Assembly (NCBI GenBank): GCA_910584365.1
Contig: CAJUAF010000008.1
Location: 1 to 64,000 of the forward strand
DNA from: an uncultured Muribaculaceae bacterium
Lineage (GTDB): Bacteria > Bacteroidota > Bacteroidia > Bacteroidales > Muribaculaceae
Length of the DNA stretch: 64,000 nt
Direction of reading: 5' to 3'
This document shows, in pieces, positions 15,518-23,935 of this stretch (positions are counted from its first letter, which is position 1; every line of letters starts with the position of its first letter). A program made the translations under genes and the position numbers. The notes beneath the pieces were generated by a model that was not told the DNA's origin, did no database searches, and saw only the letters and a program-made list of their open reading frames with translations.

Positions 15518-15546
15518 TTCTCCCAAAGTACACTATTAGTACACTG
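15518..15546 (+). repeat. Candidate attR (imperfect direct repeat, right border)
   Basis: TTCTC, 2 nt, AAAGTACAC (15525-15533), 5 nt, GTAC (15539-15542), 1 nt, CT. It has the same arrangement as 6674-6702, and CGAT follows at both sites. It lies where AT-rich island DNA gives way to GC-rich host sequence. Confidence 0.5.
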
Positions 15547-15609
15547 CGATCTATAGATATTGTTGATAATCAGAAGGGTTATGGATGGATATTGAAATTT
15601 GCCAGATAA

Positions 15610-15816
15610 CTAAACCAAATTATCCAACCCGATAAATGTACTTTCAGTCCTGACGGGGGAATATATTGGTCTCTGATTTCCTTTGAACCGGACCGCATAC
15701 TGTTGAACGGTTGCGGTGAGACCTACGAAGTAAAGCGTCCCGAAAAGACCTCTGACTTCGAGTGGTTCGAGTATGTTCCCTATGCCCCTGAAGATGCCTT
15801 CCCCGCACTGCACTGA
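15610..15816 (+). pseudogene. 3' remnant of a truncated protein-coding gene
   Basis: A frame open from 15610 and ending TGA at 15814-15816 has no start codon but reads as credible protein: CTFSPDGGIYWSLISFEPD, then ILLNGCGETYEVKRPEKTSD and FEWFEYVPYAPEDAFPALH. A TAA lies directly upstream in frame, so only the C-terminal end (about 68 codons) remains. Composition is host-like. I do not recognise the family. Its position 60 nt outside the right border of the island suggests that insertion, or a deletion linked to it, removed the rest. Confidence 0.55.
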
Positions 15817-15880
15817 CGGAGTATATGTATCAGCTTTCCGGGGGACGCGGTCCGTTTTATGTAAAAGAAATGGGGGAGAG

Positions 15881-15912
15881 TTTGGCCGGGTGGAGAAATG
15901 TTCGTAAATTTG
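15881..15912 (+). promoter_or_regulatory. Promoter of the cobalamin-uptake operon
   Basis: TTTG (15881-15884), exactly 20 nt, TAAATTTG (15905-15912): a full consensus match. The predicted start near 15918 lies immediately before the riboswitch. Confidence 0.8.
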
Positions 15913-15921
15913 GGGCCGGAA

Positions 15922-16120
15922 CGGTTGCCCGAAGACGCCCCAGGCGCCGGGGCATTAAAAGGGAACGGGGTGTGAGTCCCCGACAGTACCCGCTGCTGTG
16001 AATCCCGAAAACAGGCGTTCCGCAAACCTGCCACTGGCCGCCGTGTCGGGCTGTCGACGATTACAGCCCCGCGGGCCGGGAAGGCGCGGAAAGGCCGGGA
16101 TAAGTCAGAAGACCTGCCGT
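15922..16120 (+). ncRNA. Cobalamin (adenosylcobalamin-type) riboswitch
   Basis: The leader has the hallmark conserved blocks in order: GGGGCATTAAAAGGGAACGG (from about 15949), GTGAGTCCCCGACAGTACCC, GCTGCTGTGAATCCCG, GCCACTGG (16030-16037) and the B12 box AGTCAGAAGACCTGCC (16103-16118). It lies between a consensus promoter and three B12-uptake genes. There is no strong terminator before the first ATG at 16195, so control of translation initiation is more likely than attenuation. High cobalamin should switch the operon off. Confidence 0.95.
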
Positions 16121-16194
16121 CAGTGTGTAATTTAATGTCGGACGCCCTCGGAGCGGCCGCGATGTCTCATCCTCGGGAAATAGGAAAAACAGCC

Positions 16195-17142
16195 ATGTTG
16201 AAAAATTTTAAAGTATTATGTCTGATTGCGGCGGCCGGAACCGCCCTTGTGTCGTGTAACAAAGAAGAAGTGATACCCGATATCCCCGCGCCAGAACCTC
16301 CTGCGGAGGGAACTTCGGTATTTCAGACAAACGTTTTTGAATATATGCCGGCTCCCGGCCAGTTCGTCGGAGAACCGGAAATCCTCTGGAACGCCGATGC
16401 CGAGACGGCCCGTCAGTGGGCGCAGGAACGGCTCGCTGCACGTAATTATGTGTCGCTCGGCAGCTTCGGCGGTTATATCGTCGTGGGTTTCGACCATCAT
16501 ATACGTCCCCGCGGAGGAGCTCTTTACGACTTCGCCGTGGAGGGGAACGCTTTCCTGAGCGAAACCGGTTCGAGCAATGAGCCGGGAGTGGTCTGGGTAA
16601 TGCAGGACACCAACGGAAACGGACAGCCCGACGATGTATGGTATCAGCTCAAGGGGAGCGAATATGGCACGTCGACCGAGCGGATAAATTTCAGCGTCAC
16701 CTACACCCGTCCCGAAGGGGAGGGGATGGACGTACCCTGGACCGATTCTGACGGGAAAACCGGCGTCGTGAAATATCTTCCATCCTTCCACAAGCAGCCT
16801 TACTATTATCCCGCGTGGGCCGCGGCGTCCTATACTCTGTCGGGCACCTGTCTCCGACCGCGCAATGCCGAAACCTCCGGAGGATACTGGTCCAACGAAC
16901 CTTACGACTGGGGATATGCTGACAACTGCGGCTCCGACTCCTTCTCCCTCGCTGTCGACGGCAAGGAGGGGCGCTTCACCGGCTTCCGGATTTCCAATGC
17001 CGTAGATGCCCAGGGGAATCCCGCCGGACTTTCCTATATAGACTTTGTGAAAGTGCAGTCCGCCGTGCTTGCCTCAAACGCAATGATCGGCGAAGTGTCG
17101 ACCGAAGTGCTGAGTTTCGTTGATCTGAGCCTTGTGAAATGA
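16195..17142 (+). CDS. Surface lipoprotein of the B12-uptake operon, function unknown
   Basis: The 315-residue product starts at the ATG at 16195, preceded by AGGAAAAA, and has the signal peptide MLKNFKVLCLIAAAGTALVSC with lipobox LVSC and lipidated Cys21. It is followed by a Pro/Glu-rich linker. The mature domain contains FGGYIVVGFDH, YDFAVEGNAF and the loop DTNGNGQPDD (138-147), which fits an EF-hand-like calcium loop. A second conserved-looking stretch is GYWSNEPYDWGYADNCG. It is the first gene under a B12 riboswitch and overlaps the BtuG-like gene by 4 nt, so I infer a role in capturing or passing on corrinoids at the cell surface. I cannot say whether it belongs to the BtuH family. Confidence 0.8.
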   Translation: MLKNFKVLCLIAAAGTALVSCNKEEVIPDIPAPEPPAEGTSVFQTNVFEYMPAPGQFVGEPEILWNADAETARQWAQERLAARNYVSLGSFGGYIVVGFDHHIRPRGGALYDFAVEGNAFLSETGSSNEPGVVWVMQDTNGNGQPDDVWYQLKGSEYGTSTERINFSVTYTRPEGEGMDVPWTDSDGKTGVVKYLPSFHKQPYYYPAWAAASYTLSGTCLRPRNAETSGGYWSNEPYDWGYADNCGSDSFSLAVDGKEGRFTGFRISNAVDAQGNPAGLSYIDFVKVQSAVLASNAMIGEVSTEVLSFVDLSLVK

Positions 17143-18212
17143 CCTTCCGTAGGTTTCTGTGGTTCCCCCTGCTGTTGCTTCTCCTGATGGCGCAGGGGTG
17201 CATGAAATGGGAAGATGACAGAATGCCGGAGGGGTTCGACACCTCCGGTCCGGGGCTGTTCATCGCCTGCGAGGGGAATTTCCAGTACGGCAACGCGTCG
17301 CTGTCGTTCTATGATCCCGCGTCGCACCGGGTGGAGAACGAGGTGTTTTTACGCGCCAACGGTATGAAACTCGGCGATGTCGCCCAGTCGATGACAATCC
17401 ACGGGGGGCGCGGATGGATCGCCGTCAACAACAGTCACGTAATTTTCGCCATCGACGTCAATACTTGCCGGGAGACGGGCCGCATAGAAAACGTGGCTTC
17501 TCCCCGCTATATCCTTTTCCTCAGTGACGAGAAAGCCTATGTAAGCCAGCTCTGGGACAACCGCATCTTTATCATCAATCCCCGGACATATTCCGTAACG
17601 GGTTATATCCAGGTGCCGGACATGGCGATGGAGACCGGCTCCACCGAGCAGATGGTTCTCTGCGACGGATACGTCTACTGTACCTGCTGGAGCTATCAGA
17701 ACCGCATCCTGAAAATAGATCCCGCCACGGACCGGATTGTCGCCGTTCTGACCGTCGGCATCCAGCCATCCTCGATTGCCGTCGATAGGGAGAAAAAGCT
17801 CTGGGTCCTGACCGACGGCGGATATGAAGGCTCCCCCTACGGCTATGAGGCTCCGACACTGTTGCGGATTGATCCGCAGACGCTTGCGGTGGAACGCCGC
17901 CTGCAGTTCCCCCTCGGATCCACCCCTTCGGAACTCCAGACCGACGGCACGGGCGCCACGCTCTACTGGCTCAACGACGCCGTCTGGCGGATGAATATCT
18001 CCTCGGCCACGCTCCCCGCGACCCCGTTTCTTGAGTCGCGACGCACGAAATACTACGGACTGACCGTCGACCCCGCCGGCGGCGATGTCTATGTGGCCGA
18101 CGCCATCGACTATCAGCAGCAGGGGATGATTTACCGCTACACCTCCGGCGGCGAACTGATTGATGAATTCTATGTCGGAATCACACCCGGCGCTTTCTGT
18201 TGGAAAAAATGA
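17139..18212 (+). CDS. btuG: BtuG-like cobalamin-binding surface lipoprotein (beta-propeller)
   Basis: This 357-residue lipoprotein (lipobox MAQGC, Cys21) folds as a YncE-type seven-bladed propeller: repeated blade motifs include GNASLSFYDPASHRV, AVNNSHVIFAIDVNT, VSQLWDNRIFIINPRTY, WSYQNRILKIDPATD and GYEAPTLLRIDPQTL. Bacteroides BtuG has this architecture, binds B12 extremely tightly outside the cell and docks on BtuB. Riboswitch control and the downstream BtuB-like gene support the same job here. It overlaps its neighbours by ATGA at both ends, indicating translational coupling. The symbol rests on family and context; binding residues were not checked. Confidence 0.85.
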   Translation: MTFRRFLWFPLLLLLLMAQGCMKWEDDRMPEGFDTSGPGLFIACEGNFQYGNASLSFYDPASHRVENEVFLRANGMKLGDVAQSMTIHGGRGWIAVNNSHVIFAIDVNTCRETGRIENVASPRYILFLSDEKAYVSQLWDNRIFIINPRTYSVTGYIQVPDMAMETGSTEQMVLCDGYVYCTCWSYQNRILKIDPATDRIVAVLTVGIQPSSIAVDREKKLWVLTDGGYEGSPYGYEAPTLLRIDPQTLAVERRLQFPLGSTPSELQTDGTGATLYWLNDAVWRMNISSATLPATPFLESRRTKYYGLTVDPAGGDVYVADAIDYQQQGMIYRYTSGGELIDEFYVGITPGAFCWKK

Positions 18213-20254
18213 GCAAACATTGGTTTATAGCCGCCGGTGCCCTGCTGGCTCTGATGCCGGTCTGCGGACAGGATATGGCTTCCTCTCCTCACAGACTCCG
18301 GGAAGTGACTGCCTGGGGGAAACGCCCGATGAAGGAAATCGGAGTACAGAAGACGACCTTTGATTCCATGGCGCTGAAGGAGAACATAGCCCTGTCGATG
18401 GCCGATGTGCTGACATATAATTCATCGGTCTTCGTCAAGAGCTACGGACGCGCCACTCTCTCGACTGTCGCTTTCCGAGGCACTTCCCCCAGTCACACCC
18501 AGGTAACCTGGAACGGGATGCGCGTCAACAATCCTATGCTCGGGATGACGGATTTCTCCACTATCCCCTCATATTTCATCGACCAGGCGTCGCTGCTCCA
18601 CGGCACTTCCTCGGTCAATGAATCGGGGGGAGGACTGGGAGGACTGGTGAAACTCGCCACCTCCCGGGAGGTCCCCGAGGGCTTCGGCGCCCAGTATGTG
18701 CAGGGGATAGGCTCTTTCAGCACTTTCGATGAATTCGGCCGCTTCACTTACGGCGACGACCACTGGAGCGTGTCGACACGCGTGGTCTATTCCTCGTCTC
18801 CCAACGATTACCGCTACATCAATCATGACAAGAAGGTAAACGTCTATGACGACAACAATAATATCGTAAGTCAGTATCATCCCCGCGAACGCAACCGCAG
18901 CGGCGCGTACAAGGATTTCCACGCTCTCCAGGAGGTCTATTACAACACCAACCAGGGGGACCGGCTGGGGCTGGCCGCATGGTATATCGACTCCAACCGC
19001 GAGCTGCCTCTGCTGACGGTGGATTACGGCGCCGAGACCGGTTTCGAGAACCGCCAGCGCGAGCGGACGTTCCGCGGTGTCCTGTCCTGGGACCATCTTC
19101 GGAGCAACTGGAAAGGAGCGTTGCGCGGAGGGTATATCCACACGTGGATGGCTTACGACTACAAGCGCGAGGTCGCTCCCGGCAACTGGGCCGCGATGAC
19201 GCGCTCCCGCAGCAGGGTCAACACTTTCTTCGGACAGGCCGAAGGGGAGTATTCCCCCTCGCGCCGATGGTTCTTTAACGCCGCAGTCTCGGCATATCAG
19301 CATTTTGTACGCTCGCATGACAAGGACGTCATCCTCCAGGACGGGGATATCGGTATCGTGGGGTATGACCGCGGGCGGGTGGAACTTTCCGGCTCCGCTT
19401 CGGCCAAGTGGCAGCCCGTTGACCGGCTCGGTCTGTCGGTGGTGTTGCGCCAGGAGATGTACGGCGACCGGTGGGCGCCGCTGATTCCCGCGTTTTTCGT
19501 CGACGGACTTGTCTCGAGCGCCGGAAACGTCATGCTGAAAGCCTCCGTATCGCGCAACCACCGTTTCCCGTCGCTCAACGACCTCTATTTTCTTCCCGGC
19601 GGCAATCCCGATCTGCGAAGCGAGAAGGGGTGGACGTATGATGCCGGGGCGACATTCGATATTTCAGGCGGCAGCGCCGTTCCTTTCACCCTCGGCGGAG
19701 GTATTACCTGGTTTGACTCCCGGATTGACGACTGGATAATATGGCTCCCCACTCCGAAAGGTTTCTTTTCGCCGCGAAATGTAAAGAAAGTCCATGCCTA
19801 CGGCATAGAGACCAGGCTGAACCTTGCCCTGGAGCCTTTCAAGGGGTGGGTATTCGAGCTGAACGGCACGTATTCCTGGACCCCTTCGGTCAATGTCGGC
19901 GAACCGATGTCCCCCGCCGACAAATCGGTGGGGAAACAGCTTCCATACGTTCCGCGTCATTCGGCGTCGCTGACCGGGCGCGTGTCCTGGCGCTCCTGGA
20001 GTTTCCTCTACAAATGGGCCTTTTATTCGCGGAGGTTCACCATGTCGAGCAACGACAACACCATCTCCGGTTCCCTCCCTCCCTATTATATGAGCAACAT
20101 TTCCCTGGCCCGTAATTTCAGTTTCCGCCCCCTCGACCTCCAGCTGCGCCTGGCCGTCAACAACCTCTTCAATGAAGATTACCTTTCGGTCCTCTCCCGT
20201 CCGATGCCCGGCATCAATTTCGAGTTCTTCATCTCCGTCACTCCCCGTTTCTGA
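18209..20254 (+). CDS. btuB: BtuB-like TonB-dependent cobalamin receptor
   Basis: The start is the ATG at 18209, overlapping the previous stop, and gives 681 residues. After a signal peptide (WFIAAGALLALMPVCGQ) come a TonB-box-like LREVTAWGK, a plug domain (about 45-150: MADVLTYNSSVFVKSYG, VAFRGTSPSHTQVTWNGMRV, SGGGLGGLVKLAT) and a 22-strand barrel ending FEFFISVTPRF. Unlike SusC proteins it has no N-terminal CarboxypepD domain, which fits vitamin or siderophore receptors. Location behind a B12 riboswitch and BtuG makes cobalamin the expected substrate. A consensus promoter for the next, unrelated operon follows. Confidence 0.88.
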   Translation: MSKHWFIAAGALLALMPVCGQDMASSPHRLREVTAWGKRPMKEIGVQKTTFDSMALKENIALSMADVLTYNSSVFVKSYGRATLSTVAFRGTSPSHTQVTWNGMRVNNPMLGMTDFSTIPSYFIDQASLLHGTSSVNESGGGLGGLVKLATSREVPEGFGAQYVQGIGSFSTFDEFGRFTYGDDHWSVSTRVVYSSSPNDYRYINHDKKVNVYDDNNNIVSQYHPRERNRSGAYKDFHALQEVYYNTNQGDRLGLAAWYIDSNRELPLLTVDYGAETGFENRQRERTFRGVLSWDHLRSNWKGALRGGYIHTWMAYDYKREVAPGNWAAMTRSRSRVNTFFGQAEGEYSPSRRWFFNAAVSAYQHFVRSHDKDVILQDGDIGIVGYDRGRVELSGSASAKWQPVDRLGLSVVLRQEMYGDRWAPLIPAFFVDGLVSSAGNVMLKASVSRNHRFPSLNDLYFLPGGNPDLRSEKGWTYDAGATFDISGGSAVPFTLGGGITWFDSRIDDWIIWLPTPKGFFSPRNVKKVHAYGIETRLNLALEPFKGWVFELNGTYSWTPSVNVGEPMSPADKSVGKQLPYVPRHSASLTGRVSWRSWSFLYKWAFYSRRFTMSSNDNTISGSLPPYYMSNISLARNFSFRPLDLQLRLAVNNLFNEDYLSVLSRPMPGINFEFFISVTPRF

Positions 20255-20344
20255 CATATCCCCGTCCTCCACGCCGCATCAATAGTCCCGAGAGAACTCC
20301 GGTGAAGAATCCGGGCGACGGTGCGAAAGTTTGAGGGGCAGACA

Positions 20345-20376
20345 TTTGCTTAGTTTCGCGATTGTGTGTAACTTTG
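20345..20376 (+). promoter_or_regulatory. Promoter of the yqeY-serS operon
   Basis: TTTG (20345-20348), 20 nt, TAACTTTG (20369-20376) is a full consensus match 27 nt upstream of the yqeY ATG at 20403. Confidence 0.8.
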
Positions 20377-20402
20377 CGGTAAATTAAACCAATAACAAGA
20401 CT

Positions 20403-20855
20403 ATGAATCTTTTTGACCGCGTTTCGGAGGATATCAAGAAAGCGATGCTGGCCCGTGACACCCAGGCGCTGGAGGCCCTCCGCGGAATTAAAAAGGAGTT
20501 CCTGGAGGCCAAGACCGCCAAAGGCTCCGACGGTAATCTTTCCGATGAAAAAGCTGTCGCTATCCTTGCCAAGATGGTGAAGCAGCGGAAAGAGAGTGCC
20601 GAAATCTATACTCAGCAGAACCGCCCCGAACTGGCCGCCGTCGAAATGGCTCAGGCCGAAGTGATTGAACGCTATATGCCTTCCCGTCTTTCATCAGAGG
20701 AACTGACAGCGAAAGTACAGGAAATCATCGACCGCGTGGGAGCCACCTCCCCCAAAGAAATGGGGAAAGTGATGGGCGTGGCCTCGAAGGAACTGGCCGG
20801 ACGGGCAGACGGCCGGGAAATCTCCGCTAAAGTAAAGGAACTGCTCAACAAATAA
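20403..20855 (+). CDS. yqeY: GatB/YqeY domain protein
   Basis: This 150-residue protein has the helical YqeY fold: an N-terminal four-helix part (VSEDIKKAMLARDTQALEALRGIKKEF) and a C-terminal segment (VIERYMPSRLSSEELTAKVQEI, PKEMGKVMGVASKELAGRADGREISAKVKELL) related to the tail of GatB, the amidotransferase that makes Gln/Asn-tRNA. Stand-alone members are widespread and thought to act near tRNA, but their role is not settled. The gene has its own promoter and lies 9 nt before serS, so the pair is co-expressed. Confidence 0.93.
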   Translation: MNLFDRVSEDIKKAMLARDTQALEALRGIKKEFLEAKTAKGSDGNLSDEKAVAILAKMVKQRKESAEIYTQQNRPELAAVEMAQAEVIERYMPSRLSSEELTAKVQEIIDRVGATSPKEMGKVMGVASKELAGRADGREISAKVKELLNK

Positions 20856-20864
20856 TTACACAAG

Positions 20865-22136
20865 ATGCTTACACTTCAACAGATAAAGGCTGACCCCGCC
20901 CGGGTGGTGGAGCGGTTGGCCGTCAAATGCTTCGACGGTGAGGAGCCTGTCAGGAAAGTCCTTGCCCTGGATGAGCAGCGCCGCCAGCTCCAGCTGGACA
21001 ACGACAACAAAGCCGCCGAGCTTAACCGCCTGGCAGCCTCCATCGGCGCGCTGATGAAAGCCGGACAGAAAGAGGAAGCCGAGCAGGCCAAAGCCCGCGT
21101 GGCCCAGCTCAAGGAAGCGCAGAAGGAGATCGCCCGCCAGCTCGACGCCACCGAGAAAGCCCAGCATGAACTTCTCTGCACTATCCCCAACCTTCCCTGC
21201 GACATGGTTCCCGCCGGAACCTCCGCAGCCGACAATGTCGTTGAAAAGACCGGCGGTCCGATGCCTTCCCTTCCCGAAGGAGCGCTTCCCCACTGGGATC
21301 TCGCCCGTAAATACAATCTTATCGACTTCGACCTCGGAGTGAAGATTACCGGTGCCGGTTTCCCGGTCTATATCGGTAAAGGCGCCCGCCTGCAGCGCGC
21401 CCTCATCCAGTTCTTCCTCGATGAGGCCAATGCCGCCGGATATACCGAAATAGAGCCCCCCTACGTGGTGAACCAGGCTTCCGCCTACGGTACAGGCCAG
21501 CTTCCCGACAAAGAGGCCCAGATGTATCACTGCGAACTCGATGACCTCTATCTGATTCCCACCGCCGAAGTGCCGGTGACCAATATCTACCGCGACGTCA
21601 TCCTCTCCGAGGATTCCCTCCCCAAGAAAAACTGCGCCTACTCGGCCTGCTTCCGCCGCGAAGCCGGCAGCTATGGCAAGGATGTCCGCGGTCTGAACCG
21701 TCTGCATCAGTTCGACAAGGTGGAAATCGTGCGCATCGAGAAGCCCGAGAACTCCTACGCCGCTCTTGAAGAGATGAAGGACCACGTCCAGGGTCTGCTC
21801 GAGAAACTCGGTCTTCCCTGGCATATCCTGCGTCTCTGCGGCGGTGACATGAGCTTCACCTCTGCCATTACCTTCGACTTCGAGGTGTGGTCCGCAGCCC
21901 AGGAACGGTGGCTGGAGGTTTCCTCCGTCTCCAACTTCGAGACCTACCAGGCCAACCGCCTCAAATGCCGTTACCGCGGTGCCGACAAGAAGACCCGCCT
22001 TTGCCACACCCTCAACGGGTCGGCTCTCGCCCTTCCCCGCATCGTTGCCGCCCTGCTGGAAAACAACCAGACCCCCGACGGCATCATGGTCCCCGAGTGC
22101 CTGCGTCGCTATACCGGCTTCGACATCATCAACTAA
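20865..22136 (+). CDS. serS: Seryl-tRNA synthetase
   Basis: This 423-residue class II synthetase charges tRNA-Ser. The N-terminal coiled-coil arm (about 30-105, rich in LDEQRRQLQLDNDNKAAELN) grips the long variable arm of tRNA-Ser. The catalytic domain has motif 2 (CFRREAGSYGKDVRGLNRLHQF) and motif 3 near the end (PECLRRYTG), with the serine-binding TAEVPVTN. Length is normal. It is followed by a hairpin terminator at 22186-22240 and faces the helicase gene on the other strand. Confidence 0.97.
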   Translation: MLTLQQIKADPARVVERLAVKCFDGEEPVRKVLALDEQRRQLQLDNDNKAAELNRLAASIGALMKAGQKEEAEQAKARVAQLKEAQKEIARQLDATEKAQHELLCTIPNLPCDMVPAGTSAADNVVEKTGGPMPSLPEGALPHWDLARKYNLIDFDLGVKITGAGFPVYIGKGARLQRALIQFFLDEANAAGYTEIEPPYVVNQASAYGTGQLPDKEAQMYHCELDDLYLIPTAEVPVTNIYRDVILSEDSLPKKNCAYSACFRREAGSYGKDVRGLNRLHQFDKVEIVRIEKPENSYAALEEMKDHVQGLLEKLGLPWHILRLCGGDMSFTSAITFDFEVWSAAQERWLEVSSVSNFETYQANRLKCRYRGADKKTRLCHTLNGSALALPRIVAALLENNQTPDGIMVPECLRRYTGFDIIN

Positions 22137-22185
22137 TCCCCTCCGGCATCCCCGTCTCAGGTAATTCCCTGAGATTACAATACTA

Positions 22186-22240
22186 TCCCGGCCGCAACCC
22201 CGGCGTCTCCCCTTCGGAGCGCTTCCGGTTGCGGCCGGGA
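22186..22240. terminator. Hairpin between convergent serS and helicase genes
   Basis: TCCCGGCCGCAACC (22186-22199) pairs perfectly with GGTTGCGGCCGGGA (22227-22240). Being symmetrical it could stop transcription from both sides, although T tracts are poor. A smaller TCAG/CTGA hairpin precedes it. Nothing else was seen in 22137-22400. Confidence 0.6.
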
Positions 22241-22400
22241 CTGTTATGTTATGAGTCGAAATATCCGAATTTATTCAATAGAAACATTGTATTGGATAAA
22301 ATCAGTACTTTTTTATCCAATATGAGCGTGGTAAATGGATATTTCAGGGTAAAACAGACGGAAAATGTGGTGGAAGAGGGGATGGGATGTGACCGCGGAG

Positions 22401-23912
22401 TCAGCGGATACGACAGGAGGGGTTGAGCAGGGAGAGGCGGCGGGAGGCGCGGGTGACTGAGGTGTAGAGCCAGCGGTAGAAATCGGTTGTGAGGTAGGCT
22501 TCGGGGGGAATATAGCCCATATCGACGAACACGCTCTCCCACTGGCCTCCCTGGGCCTTGTGGCAGGTGACGGCGTAGGCGTATTTTACCTGAAGGGCGT
22601 TGAAGTAGGGGGACTGGCGGAGGGCTTCCCGCTGGGCGGTCATCGAGCCGGAAGTCACTCCGGCGTCGGCAAGGGCGCGGCGCCCGATTGTCTCGTATTT
22701 GTCGCGCTGGAGTCCCGCGCTCTCCGAGGTAAGGGAGTCAAGAATGATTTTGGCGTCGATGGTCGCGCCGGAATCGACAAGACGCAGACTGACATCGGCG
22801 AAGAGAATCTGGTCGCGGGTCTCCGTAGAGTAGATATCCTCCACGACCGCCACTTCGCCGTTGGCCAGGAAGTCCGGTACCGGCACCTCGCGCTCCCCCT
22901 CGCCGGAAGCAAGAGAAGGGAGGGGAAGGCCGCTTATGCCCGCTCCGGTCTGCGCGCTATCGCGCAGTGCCTGAGCGCGTTGCTGGCGCGCTCGGGTGGT
23001 CCAGAAATAATTGTTTTTGGAAATGAGCAGACGATCCCCTTTGGCTATTATTTCCTCGCGGTCGAAAATCTGCCTCCGTATAGCGAGATTGAAATCCACG
23101 GCCCGGCGGTTGGAGCGGGTTATGAGGATGGTCTGTTCTTCGCCGTATTCCGCCAGCGACATCCCCAGGGAATCTTCCAGGTCTTCAGGCGAGACGATTT
23201 CGACGTCATCAAAGGGGGTGACAGTAAGTTGCGGTTCGGGAAGCTGCTGTTGCTGCATGGCCCGGCGCAGCCATGTGGCGTTGTAAAGTATTCCGGAGCG
23301 CGCTCCCTGGCGCACGGTCCGGGTGATGGTGGCGCGCATCACGCGCATCCCCATTTCCTTGAACGAAGCCGACACCATCGCCGGGGATTCCGCACTCCCT
23401 ACCGGAGGCAGCTGCGCCGTGTCTCCCAGGAGGATCAGCCGGCAGTTGATGCCCGTGTAGACATACATCACCAGGTCCTGCAGCAGGTTCATCCCCCCGT
23501 CGTTCCCTTCCCCGATCATCGACGCCTCGTCGACAATGAATATTGTGTTGACGTGGGGATTCCGGTTGATTTTCGCAGAGAAAGCGCCGTCAGACACCAC
23601 GGCGTGGCCCGAATAGATTTTGCGGTGGATGGTGTGGGCCGGGAATCCGGTATGGGAAGCCAGCACTTTGGCCGCGCGCCCGGTGGAGGCCAGCAGGACT
23701 GTCTGCAGCCCCACGCGCCCCAGACTCCTGACAAGAGCCCCCATGACCGTAGTCTTCCCCGTTCCGGCGTAACCGTTGAGGATGAAGACCGTGTCCTGCG
23801 GGGTCTGGGAGGAGCAGAAACGCGCCAGGGCCGCCGTCAGCTTGATCTGCTGATCGGTCGGCTCGAAAGGAAATTCCTCGAGCATCAGTTTCCCGAAACC
23901 CAGGACATCCAT
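22401..23912 (-). CDS. RecD/Pif1-like ATP-dependent DNA helicase (AAA_30 + UvrD_C_2)
   Basis: This superfamily 1B helicase has 503 residues. Walker A is GYAGTGKTT (47-55), followed by LLASTGRAAKVLASHTG (motif Ia), Walker B IFIVDEASMIGEG, motif III LILLGDTAQLPPVG, and C-terminal motifs YAVTCHKAQGGQWESVFVDMG and LYTSVTRAS. It lacks the N-terminal domain of classical RecD2 and has no RecB/RecC partner here, so it is one of the stand-alone AAA helicases common in Bacteroidetes, presumably for repair or recombination. It starts 23 nt after cysS on the same strand and is probably co-transcribed with it. Confidence 0.88.
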   Translation of the reverse strand: MDVLGFGKLMLEEFPFEPTDQQIKLTAALARFCSSQTPQDTVFILNGYAGTGKTTVMGALVRSLGRVGLQTVLLASTGRAAKVLASHTGFPAHTIHRKIYSGHAVVSDGAFSAKINRNPHVNTIFIVDEASMIGEGNDGGMNLLQDLVMYVYTGINCRLILLGDTAQLPPVGSAESPAMVSASFKEMGMRVMRATITRTVRQGARSGILYNATWLRRAMQQQQLPEPQLTVTPFDDVEIVSPEDLEDSLGMSLAEYGEEQTILITRSNRRAVDFNLAIRRQIFDREEIIAKGDRLLISKNNYFWTTRARQQRAQALRDSAQTGAGISGLPLPSLASGEGEREVPVPDFLANGEVAVVEDIYSTETRDQILFADVSLRLVDSGATIDAKIILDSLTSESAGLQRDKYETIGRRALADAGVTSGSMTAQREALRQSPYFNALQVKYAYAVTCHKAQGGQWESVFVDMGYIPPEAYLTTDFYRWLYTSVTRASRRLSLLNPSCRIR

Positions 23913-23935
23913 GCGTCAGAATCAGTAAAGTGCGG

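Larger units (their letters stand above)
6674..15550. mobile_element. Putative integrated defence island (about 8.9 kb)
   Basis: The segment is AT-richer than both flanks, begins with a tyrosine recombinase, carries restriction and ATPase genes on the opposite strand, and is bordered by related sequences at 6674-6702 and 15518-15546. Just outside the right border lies a gene fragment without a start (15610-15816), as if insertion or a linked deletion truncated a resident gene. No relaxase, transfer or replication gene is present, so it would be a non-autonomous integrative element rather than a conjugative transposon. Borders are by-eye proposals. Confidence 0.6.

Noticed and set aside
15780..16034. 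Minus-strand open frame across the riboswitch
   Set aside because: It overlaps the conserved cobalamin riboswitch blocks and has no protein features.
16123..16194. Earlier ATG for the B12-operon lipoprotein
   Set aside because: It lies just past the B12 box and would put 24 polar residues before the signal peptide, spoiling the lipobox distance.
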